This document shows, piece after piece, positions 55,069 to 64,000 of a stretch of 64,000 bases of DNA. The position numbers were made by a program, and so were the translations under genes. The DNA comes from Leidyana gryllorum EB-2025a. Lineage: Eukaryota > Apicomplexa. The stretch spans positions 310,001 to 374,000 of the forward strand of contig JBLWGC010000043.1 of the NCBI GenBank assembly GCA_048772705.1, given 5' to 3'. Position 1 is the stretch's first letter, and every line of letters begins with the position of its first letter. The notes below the pieces were generated by a model. It made no database searches. It saw nothing but the letters and a program-made list of their open reading frames with translations, and was not told the origin of the DNA.

Positions 55069-58000
55069 ATGCAGCCCGCAGAGGGGTGGTGGAGACAGTT
55101 GCGAAAGAGCATTGAGGGGCGAGCGGTAGTCAAAGTCTCCAGGGAATCGTTCATCACAGCGTCTCATCTCGGCGAGGTTAGTGCCCGCCCTACTGGTCCA
55201 ATCCAATCCAATCCTACACCACAACTCGCAGTTTGAAGAGCAATGTTCTAAGTTTCGTGCCAGTCAAGGCGACTTCCGATCCAGGTTGCTCGCCGTCCTT
55301 CTATTGCTCCGCCGCGAACTCGATGATCGAGCATGCGCAGAAAGCCTCACACGGCTTTGCCTCTTCACCCGCAAAGCCGTTCCACAGGTACAGACACACA
55401 CCACACTCACTCGCTCGCCCACATACCGATCGTTACTATAGCTGATGTGTGCTGACTCTGCCTGTTTGTTCTTCCAACACGAGCATCCGGACGAGTTGCG
55501 AAGTTTCGCACCCCTCAACAACGAAGACGGAGCTGAAGATGTTAGCACCACCGATACTCAGAGAGCCCATATGTTCCGGTGTGATGATCGATACTCCTGG
55601 GTCGGGCGCAAGTATCAAAAGCTGCGACGCCAGCGACGCCGAAATCATATCTCCTTCCCCCCCCTTTCCGTGCAAGCCGAACCGTTCGTTTGGGCCACCC
55701 TTCCCGATCCCAACCGGCCCAATCGGTTAACTAGCGGCGTCTTGGAAGAGCTGCTGCCCTCTGCGGCCGATGACTCGGACAATTCCAGTTCCAACAGCAG
55801 CACCTCCAGTTCGCTTTGTCTCTTTGTGTTGATACGGGGAACGTCTGGGAGCCCTGTTGGGATGTTGGCGATCAGGAACCCCCGCTGGGAAAACCTCCCC
55901 TTGTTGTTGAGCGAAAATCCAAGTCAAGTCGAAGAAGTAGCCGGACAGCTGGGTCTGGCCGACCGTGAGAGTCTCGCGTTGGTGGCTGTTGCGCAGATTA
56001 TCGCGTTTGGGATAGAAACTACCCTACGCGCTGCACTTCGAGACGACGCTTTCAAAGCAGAGCTAATGAAACAAGACTTCCTTCTGAACCTCACCCAATA
56101 TGTCTGCAAGGTGAGCAGCGTTGGGGGTGGTGGCGAGGCGACTTGTCTGCAATGAACGTCACTTGCGCAGGATCGCAAGGACATTGGGCGTGCAATGATC
56201 CGATTCGATCGCATACTTCAAGCTTCATTTCATGTCGCGATTGCTGTCTGTTTCGCAGTGGACGACGTAGCACGTGAGATGGTACGCATTTGGGGTGGAG
56301 AATGGTGAGTTCACCGCGTCTTTTGCTTCGCGAAAGCCATATTCTTCCTCAGCTTCGAAGCTCAAGCCTTGCCTTTCCGGCATCGCATCATGAAACTGTG
56401 CATGGAAAGTGCTGAGCCGGTGGTCTCCATGATATTGTGGCGCGACTTTTGGAGCTTGGACGACGAATCAGATGTCAAGGAGGCTTCAGATTGTATCTCC
56501 ACGACCCTTCCTCCCGAGACAGTTGAAGATTGGTTGGATCATCAGATGTCTTGCTGTGTAGACAAAGTCCCTCCTGAGCTGGTGGCTACGTTGACAGCAC
56601 GTGTGCGGCCACGAAGAGGAACAGCAGGCGCATCCCTCCATCGACCGCGGTCTGCCTCTGAACCGAGCGAAGGGTAATTTGACTGACTCTGTGACGATAC
56701 ACTCACTTTTGTAAACAGCCCGAAGGTCTTTCTACCTATACGATCCGCCGACGGCAGAGCCAAGCTGTTATTGGTTCTAGTACGCAAGGAACACCTTCCA
56801 CGCCGGCGTCGGGACAAAATTAATCCGCGTACGAATCACGAGAGTCAGCGCATGTTCACAAGTTGTGACTTGGCAGTCATAAGCAGGCCAGATCTCACAA
56901 CCTCATCCGTTGAAACCTCACGCCCCCCTCATCCTCAACCTCGCACTTTCATGAAAATGAGCAGCAGGTTGCTCACAAACGACAACTTGTGGAAGAATCA
57001 ACAGCAACAAATTCTTGAGGTAACCATCAGTTTCTCCTCAAACTCATCATCTCTCACTTGTTCTTCGCAGAAATCAGATATGACTCCATTCAATCTTCAC
57101 TTCTCTCAGCCGTCCACCCCTATGATCGATCGCCCAGTCCGATTTTGGGACTGGGAGATGGATGGAACCTTCCCCCGGTGAGACATTGCCACGCGCGATC
57201 TGGGCATCTGACACATCTCCAAACCACAAAGACAATTCCTCGAAGTCCTGCGACAAGCCTCTGAAATTCTCTCCCTGGAACTGGACAGTGCCATCCCCCG
57301 CTATGTGATGCGCTCACTGATGCTCTCACAGCAACGTCGGGACTCGGGACCCAGCCATTCCATCATTGAGTATGCCTTTGGGCCATCTGAGCCCACAGTC
57401 CCCCGCCAACAACCCTCGTACGTCGTACGGTCTGCACCGGTCGGCCACGTCTGTTGTAGATGGGCTACTCATCGGAGAGCATCCGCCCCATACGCCCTTC
57501 ATCTAATACCTCGAAAAAGTCCTGTGGAGGATCGGATGGGTCCCCTGGTCTCTCCGGTCAGGAGAATGCGCGACAACTGGCGGCGATGCTCGCTTCTGCA
57601 GCCAGTTCGGGAAGGGTGAGACACAGCAGCAACGCCAAACCCATCCATCCCGCCCAGAGAATACGCCGTGACGCTGTCCGATAATGGGAGGGACCTTTTC
57701 CGCAGAAGTAGCGGATCGCCCCTTGAGAATGCGACCTCGTTGCCGCAGACTGAAGTGAGCACATTCTGCATTCAGAAACTCCCTCCACAACACACATCGA
57801 CAGAATCAGGGCATGTACAGAGCGTGGCGGACGCATCACGTTGATTGGTGGCATCTTCCGCTAAAGGAAGGCCGCATGTTCTTCAATTGGAGCCTGGATA
57901 CTTTGGGCTTCGCTCACGCAGTCCCTAGTTATGAGGAAGCCCGAAGTGCTCGACTCCTTCTGTACGATTTTATCTCCGCTTCCTACCGCAGGTCCAACCC

Positions 58001-59417
58001 CTATCATAATGCAGCTCACGCCTTACAGGTCTATCATGTGAGGAATAGTGTTTGAATGCCGTTTGTTACAATAAATGGCAGGTCCTATGGCTCCTCCTCA
58101 GTGAACATCAGCTAATCTCCCATCTCACCCCAACTGAAGCCTACAGCCTCATGTTGGCAGGCTTTGCCCATGATGTCGACCATCCGGGCGTCACCAACCA
58201 GTTCTTGTCCGCTAGTGACGACCCTCTGGCTATACGATACAATGACCGCAGCGTGTTGGAACATCATCATGCCTCTTATGTCTTCCAGTAAGCAGCAGAA
58301 GACGGAAGAGGCCCGGAATACTTTGGTCTCGGATAAATTCGTGGTCCTTGACACTTTATATCTGGCTCTGACATCAACATGCTTCTTTGTGCTGCAGGAC
58401 CGTTATGGCACGCCCGGAGATGAACTTCTTGGAGCCCTGTGACCCGGCGACCCGCCGGCAAATCCGCAAAGCAATGATTGAATTTATTCTGGCCACAGAT
58501 ATGCAAGTTCATTCGAAAATGTTGAGTCAATTCACGGAGCTGCTCAGCCGTGTGAACACTGAAATTGACTGTGAACCGCCACGGCTGGACGGCAGCACTG
58601 ACAATGATTGCAGCGAAGGTGATTATCCGAAGGCAGGGCCGCTGGAACTATTCCGCTCAGAATGGACGGACGATGATAGATCTTTGATAGGGTGCATTTT
58701 GATCCATGCAGCTGATCTGTCGAATCCGGTGAGCTTCGCCGCCTCATTGCCACCCACGCCTCCCAGACCTTGCCATTCCCATGGTTCGCTCGATGGAGCA
58801 GTTGTGTTATTGAGGAGTTCAACGCGCAAACGGATCGCGAGAGGGATCTGCAATTGGAGATCACTGGATATATGAACTGCCGGACAGAGAAATCTCGGTG
58901 AGATCTGCTACTCCCATTCAAGTATCGGTCTTTAGTATCGAGATGCAACTGGGTTTCAGCGAGTTTGTGGTACTGCCGTTATGGAGACCCCTGATGCAAT
59001 TCGAGCCGAGCCTGACAGAATGGGTACAACAAGGAGAGGCTAATTCCGCGTTCTGGCGCAGTGCTCTCGCAATTGTCGGCCAGCAGCCGAACTCCCCTCT
59101 CACATCCGCTGAATGGCTGGACTCCTTCGAAACAGCTCCGGATGACGGGTCCGCCGAGTCGTCAGCATGTTTCCTGTCCCATTCGGAAACTGCTGTTTCT
59201 GAGTCATCAGAGAAAGGCGGTGGCTCGCCTGCCGCGTCAACCGATGCTCAGTCTGACTGTAAAAAAGCAACTGATTTGGGGATCGACATTGCGTCGCGCG
59301 CGATCGATCCTCCAGCTCAGAACTTCTTGAAAACGTGGAAATGGTAAGTGATGACATGCTGACAAACACTTCGTGCCCAGGCAGGAGCAATCACTTTTCA
59401 ACTTCAAGAGAGACTAA
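55069..59417 (+). CDS. Class I 3',5'-cyclic nucleotide phosphodiesterase
   Basis: Hydrolyses cAMP and/or cGMP. Proposed exons: 55069-55176, 55232-55387, 55442-56110, 56171-56304, 56353-56673, 56719-57019, 57071-57177, 57232-57424, 57460-57615, 57804-58037, 58082-58287, 58398-58728, 58767-58897, 58936-59343 and 59381-59417, about 1160 residues. The catalytic domain has HNAAHA, FAHDVDHPG, HHHASYVF, ILATDM, HAADLSNP and GFSEFVVLPLW, with all metal ligands. The N-terminal 600 residues are mostly unassigned and may include GAF-like parts (LCLFVLIRG, PVGMLAIRN). The junctions between 57424 and 57804 are uncertain, and a six-base microexon is possible there. The gene might also end unspliced at 59347. 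Confidence 0.85.
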
Positions 59418-59505
59418 TTGCATAACACACGTGTGTGCTCCGTGATGTGTCTCATGCTTTCAGTGTCATAACTCACCCTTTGTTGTTACATTCTCTTGGG
59501 AGGAA

Positions 59506-60867
59506 ATGCGATCGATGATGCTACTTTGGATATCCTTATGTCTCGCACCGCTAACCTTCGCTGTGGTACCATATCCTGTAAGTTTGCATTTATCGATTGT
59601 GAAAATGCGTGACAGATTGCCGGATATGTCAATCATTATTCCCCTGAGGGAACTGAAGTCGACAAAGTGAGTGCTGTCGTATTATAATGTAGAGTTTCTC
59701 CCAGGAGTTACCTCCGCAAGCTTTCCCTCATGAAGGCCTGACAGAAGATGCAATTTCGGCCGCGATCCAGGAAGCTCTGGCTCAAGAAGAGGCAGAGCGA
59801 GAGGCCGAAGAGCGAGAGAGAGCAGCGGAGAATGAAAGAGCAGCAGCTTTGGCGGCAGCCGCCGAAGAAACTGGTGGTGGCGCTGGTGGGGGGGCTGGCG
59901 GAGAAGGCGAAGGCGCTGGCGCGATGGGGGGCCAGGAGGTCTCCGGACGGCCCACAGGAGCACAAATCACCTTCGGCGATCTGAGAAATGTCAGAGCAGG
60001 GGACTACGTTTCATTTGGCATTTCTGGTGCTGGAGTGATGGCGCAAGTCTTGGGTACAGCTGCCACGAAGCAGTTACAATTCTTGGATGGATTGGCAGTG
60101 CTGGCATTTGGGCTGGGATTGGTGAACTACAGGTGGGTGGTACCGAAAGCATACCATAGATCTTTGCAGTGCCCCTGAACTGATACGCGGTCTTCACGCG
60201 GCTTACACCTTTTTCTGGTATATGTGGCTGTTAGTGGGGGCCTCCTTCTCCTTCCTTTTCATTTGGCCGGATCGGGCAATCCTCCCTTCTTGGGCACTGC
60301 TCCCTTTCCTGGTTCCGATTGCCGCTGTCCCAGCATATAGAGCATTCAGCCACAAACAGCCGCGTGCAGTCTTCCTGATTATAGCCCTTACTTATCTCAC
60401 GGGGTGCCTATTACCTATCCTTCCCCTATACAGAAGCAAGTTTGCGTCGGTGCTTGCCCCACCTAAGCTCATTCTCGTTACCACATGTTTGGGGTTCGCA
60501 TTCTGTACCACCACAGTGAGTGTCAAACGTTGGTGGTCTAGTTCAAAGTTCTATTAGCTGAAAACACCGCAAAGAGGATGGCTTGCAGGCTTCATATGCA
60601 CCCTTGGCTTCTTCGGGTCCTTGGCATCTTTCGTTTCCATCTTTCAATGCTGGTACCCCGTATACTTGTTATCACCTGTATATGCAAAGTAAGTCTCCCA
60701 GCAGATCGCGATCACATAAGCGTCGCAGGTTAGCCAATGACCCTCCGTTGATGACACGGAATCTAGTCAACATCGGTGGCCTACTATTGTTGGGCGGCAG
60801 CACAGCCATGCAGATCTTCCGCGATAAGCAACGCAAACTAACAGATGAAGAGGTATCTCTGCTTTAG
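59506..60867 (+). CDS. Polytopic membrane protein with signal peptide
   Basis: Six exons, 59506-59577, 59616-59666, 59705-60132, 60170-60515, 60558-60688 and 60729-60867, 388 residues. Signal peptide MRSMMLLWISLCLAPLTFA. An Ala/Glu coiled coil followed by a Gly-rich linker covers about residues 50-115. At least six hydrophobic helices follow, with a late aromatic-rich one (FFGSLASFVSIFQCWYPVYLL), and a short basic C-terminus. I do not recognise the family. The stop codon TAG overlaps the stop of capping protein beta on the other strand. Confidence 0.7.
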
Positions 60868-62037
60868 GAGCCGGCGGCTGCCACCTTGCCATTAATTTCG
60901 TCTGTGATGCGGAAGTGCAGCATAGCCTGCGAGCACTCAAATCGACAGAATAAGTTACTTACGTCTTTTTCGTCCAAGAATCTCAACGCGGCCAAAGCTT
61001 GAATGGTCCGAGGCATAGCTTCTTCCTTTAACTTGTTCATCAAAGTCACTTCGGCGTCCGCGACCAGTGACAAAATGCTTTCCAGTTGGAAAGCTTTCGC
61101 ATCGGGAGTTCCGTCACTCTGATTACTGTACTTTGAAGAATCCAGCTGAGCCCAAGAAAGATGCGGGTGAACATTGCTCAACTCACCGCCATAATTGACC
61201 GGGTACCGAAATCCACACTGCCAAACGTTTCCGACTCAGCCGTAATGTTGACGTATAGTGTAGTCTTGATGCGATAGATTGCTGGTGTGGGATGTCGACC
61301 GCCCACATTTTCGTCTTACCATGTCGGGCGTGAGCCAACTGTGTGTGAATCATATGCGTGATCACGTGGGTGACGTCCCACGTCACCCTGCACCTCTTGT
61401 AACTCTCGCTCGCAAACTCCACGCCTTTTCGAACCATGGAGACTCAATTCCCCTCATACACTTACTTGACTGGAAGTGTACAGCAACACCGAAGCCAACC
61501 TGTTTGGGAAACTCCCAAGCGAAAACACTGGATACTCCATGGGGATACCTCCGAGTACAATACTTCTCAATCTCAATGTTAAGATAGTGCTCTAATTCCC
61601 GAATGGCCTTTGCTGCCGCTATCGAGCGCTTTTCGTCGGATTCGGTTTCTGCGCCATGGCGATCAAAGAATCGTATATCATCTATTCGCCAAGGGGATCT
61701 GTATGCCCCAGCCGACTTATTGAAATCGTTTCCCAGGAAGAATTTCTTTTCATGAGCGTCAAAGATCATGTAACTGGGCCTTTGTACCCGCTGCAGTATC
61801 AAATCAGCGCGGTCGTTGTTCATCGCACCTAATGCTGCCGTGAGGAGACAAAAGCGGTTGCCTACATAGCGTGAAGACATCTCGGGTGGTGTCCTGCGGA
61901 GGTAGTCGCCACAAGAGACTCAGCAGTCCCAACAACACTGGGTCCCCGTCTTCATCTCCAACGCCCAGCATACCCAAGCGGTTATGGATGTGAACGAATT
62001 CGGCAGCGGTGCGAGTTCGACTTTCGCCAACCCCCAT
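60864..62037 (-). CDS. CAPZB: F-actin capping protein subunit beta
   Basis: Caps barbed ends of actin filaments as a heterodimer with the alpha subunit. Six exons: 61866-62037, 61466-61834, 61320-61424, 61187-61281, 60963-61145 and 60864-60926, 328 residues. Family landmarks: LLSLLWRLPPQ near the N-terminus, AGAYRSPWRIDD, GVSSVFAWEF and a late TLYVNITAESETFGSVDFG. The intron between exons 1 and 2 is only 31 bases (GTAGGC...GGCAG). It is supported because splicing keeps both frame and spacing to the conserved LPPQ. The C-terminal tentacle is divergent and the N-terminus longer than usual; Met at 61971 is an alternative start. Confidence 0.9.
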
Positions 62038-62144
62038 ACAGCAGATTCGCAGCCCTTCTAATGCGGAAATTCACAATGCCGAAAGCATAACTTTCAATCA
62101 TAGCAAACAATGTTCAAGCTTAACTAATCTCGACTAAAAAATAC

Positions 62145-64000
62145 TCAACCACTGCAGGCGTGACAAATCTCGTCATCCGGATTATACTGATAACCAGGCT
62201 TCTTCCTTGGACAAGCGAAAGGCACTTCTGCTGAGTTCTCCTTGTTATCGCCAACTGCTGTGGTGGCGTGTGATGGAGGGGCTTCGGCGGGGACAGTGGG
62301 TCTATCCGTCACCTTAGCCTGCTGTACCGTAGCCTTGTCCACCGTGAATTTGATGGCGTCGACTGCTGCTTGCGTTCGCAAGTAGTACATTCCAGTCTTG
62401 AGACCTGCGCGCCATCCGTAGAAGTGCATGGAGGAAAGTTTAGCAAACGTGGGGTTCAGAACGTAAAGATTCAAAGATTGGCTTTGATCAATGAATGGAC
62501 CACGCGCGACCGCGAGATCAATCAGAGTCCGTTGCTTGATCTCCCACACAGTCTTGTAGATCTGCTTCATGTCATCACCAATCTCAACTATGTTCTGAAT
62601 ACTGCCATTATTAGCAATCAGTCGTTGCTTCATTGCCTCATCCCACAGTCCACGTTTGATCAGGTCACGGAGGAGATGTGGATTCACAACAAAGAACTCG
62701 CCGCTAAGAACCCTTCTCGCATAAATGTTTGATGTATAAGGCTCGAACGATTCGCAATTGCCCAGAATCTGAGAAGTACTGGCAGTGGGCATCGGCGCTA
62801 GCAAGAGACTATTCCTCATGCCGTGTTCCTTGATTTGTTCTCTCAACGTGGCCCAATCCCACATTCCACTGAGCGCAATAGGAGCGAACTCAGATGGTAA
62901 TGTGCCCTTTTCGAGTGCCTCATCGTACGAGCTGCCAGGATTCAGCCGTTCGTATTTCTGACGTCGTTCCTGATTCCACATGTCGAATTGGAGAATTCCT
63001 TCGCTTGCGGGACTTCCTTTGAACGTACTGTAGGGACCTTCCTCCTTCGCCAGCTCCATGCTCATCTCGCAAGCGGCAAAGTATATTGTCTCAAATATCT
63101 TCTTGTTCAGCTCCATTGCCTTCTCACTCTCATATGGGAGCCTCATCAACATCAAAGTATCAGCAAATCCTTGTACGCCCAAACCAATTGGACGGTTTCT
63201 CATGTTGGAACGATAGGTCTCGGGAACAGGATAGTGGTTCCGATCGATCACGCGGTTGAGATTTCGAGTCACTACTTTGGCGACTTGGTAGAGGCGGTCG
63301 TAATCAAATTCTATATTGTCTTGCTTATCCGCCAAGTCGTTTAAGCTCTCCTCGACCTTAACGAACTTCGGCAAAGCGATACTAGCTAAGTTGCATACTG
63401 CAATTTCGTCCGGGCTGGTGTACTCCACAATCTCGGTACACAGGTTGCTGCACTGTATTGTGCCCAAATTCTTCTGATTGGATTTCCGATTGGCGCTGTC
63501 TTTATATACCAGGAAAGGATTTCCGGTCTCTATCTGGCTCTGTAGTATAGCGAACCACAGCTGTTGTGCTTGTACAGTCCTCACTCCACGTCCTTCCCTC
63601 TCATATCTCGTGTAAAGCTCATTAAATTCTTCTCCGTGTGCTTCCGGAAGACCAGGACACAAGTGAGGACACATCAGCGTCCATTTGTCATTCGTCTGTA
63701 CCCTCTCCATGAATAAATCACAGACCCACAAAGCGTAGAATAGATCCCGGGCTCGCGTTTCTTCTTTGCCATGATTCTTTCTCATGTCCACGAACTCGAA
63801 GACGTCCGCATGCCAAGGCTCCAAGTAGATAGCGAAAGAGCCTTTGCGTTTCCCTCCTCCTTGATCAACATAGCGAGCGGTATCATTGAAGACCTTGAGC
63901 ATGGGTACGATACCATTGGAGCGGCCGTTGGTTCCAGCAATGTAAGTACCTGTAGCCCTGATCTTATGGATGGCGAGCCCAATCCCTCCTGCCGACTTGC
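62145..64000 (-). CDS. RRM1: Ribonucleoside-diphosphate reductase large subunit, 5' end cut off
   Basis: Catalytic subunit of class Ia ribonucleotide reductase, converting ribonucleoside diphosphates to deoxy forms. 1856 bases are visible with no intron; the N-terminal ATP-cone and start lie beyond base 64000. Present: [10 protein letters not shown], the active-site NLCTEI (Asn, Cys and Glu of the radical site), [23 protein letters not shown], and the C-terminal CHACSG pair that passes electrons to thioredoxin or glutaredoxin. An insertion rich in Ala/Pro/Lys lies shortly before the C-terminus. The 107 bases between it and the capping protein start hold its 3' UTR. Confidence 0.97.
   Translation of the reverse strand, partial: KSAGGIGLAIHKIRATGTYIAGTNGRSNGIVPMLKVFNDTARYVDQGGGKRKGSFAIYLEPWHADVFEFVDMRKNHGKEETRARDLFYALWVCDLFMERVQTNDKWTLMCPHLCPGLPEAHGEEFNELYTRYEREGRGVRTVQAQQLWFAILQSQIETGNPFLVYKDSANRKSNQKNLGTIQCSNLCTEIVEYTSPDEIAVCNLASIALPKFVKVEESLNDLADKQDNIEFDYDRLYQVAKVVTRNLNRVIDRNHYPVPETYRSNMRNRPIGLGVQGFADTLMLMRLPYESEKAMELNKKIFETIYFAACEMSMELAKEEGPYSTFKGSPASEGILQFDMWNQERRQKYERLNPGSSYDEALEKGTLPSEFAPIALSGMWDWATLREQIKEHGMRNSLLLAPMPTASTSQILGNCESFEPYTSNIYARRVLSGEFFVVNPHLLRDLIKRGLWDEAMKQRLIANNGSIQNIVEIGDDMKQIYKTVWEIKQRTLIDLAVARGPFIDQSQSLNLYVLNPTFAKLSSMHFYGWRAGLKTGMYYLRTQAAVDAIKFTVDKATVQQAKVTDRPTVPAEAPPSHATTAVGDNKENSAEVPFACPRKKPGYQYNPDDEICHACSG

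Overview
This window is nuclear DNA of a compact protist genome. Genes sit on both strands and most are split by very small GT-AG introns, mostly 31 to 60 bases. Every reconstructed multi-exon gene was checked for reading-frame continuity across its junctions. Spliceosomal introns, EF-1alpha, CCR4-NOT, Rab GDI, capping protein and TMEM43 homologues rule out a prokaryote. A cluster of subtilisin-like proteases, a duplicated PFP-type phosphofructokinase relative, a Shewanella-like phosphatase and extremely short intergenic spaces fit an alveolate. A Perkinsus-type organism is my best guess. That assignment is inference from gene content, not a database match.

Layout. 1-10685: threonyl-tRNA synthetase (end cut off by the window), NSUN2-type tRNA methyltransferase, an empty stretch of about 1.7 kb with short repeats, TMEM43, EF-1alpha and a three-finger CCCH protein. 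10764-20111: NIPA-like membrane transporter, a zinc-ribbon protein, a histidine phosphatase, a RING protein, a small secreted protein, Rab GDI and CNOT9. 20152-28188: a proline-rich protein of about 1310 residues, a TFIIB/Brf-like factor and a coiled-coil protein, all on the plus strand with 35-36 bases between genes. 28275-37516: three consecutive secreted, repeat-rich proteins that share an unfamiliar motif around RGGLNPALAYRP. I consider this the most interesting unexplained system in the window. 37555-49746: an RRM protein, subtilisin 1, a Sec20-like membrane-anchored coiled-coil protein, several unknown genes, and subtilisins 2 and 3 in tandem. 49833-64000: a small unknown gene, a secreted Shewanella-like phosphatase, a two-domain PFP-like protein whose catalytic motifs look lost, a cyclic nucleotide phosphodiesterase, a polytopic membrane protein, capping protein beta, and the large subunit of ribonucleotide reductase (cut off by the window end).

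The genes do not form a single pathway. Housekeeping functions (translation, tRNA modification, vesicle traffic, actin, dNTP synthesis, mRNA decay) are interleaved with a secretory set of proteases, a phosphatase and repeat proteins that could act at the cell surface or outside it. Packing is extreme. Divergent start codons lie as little as 30-40 bases apart, convergent genes share stop-codon bases, and same-strand neighbours are 11-90 bases apart. This is what spliced-leader trans-splicing would allow. I could not find a spliced-leader RNA gene, tRNA, rRNA or mobile element in the window.
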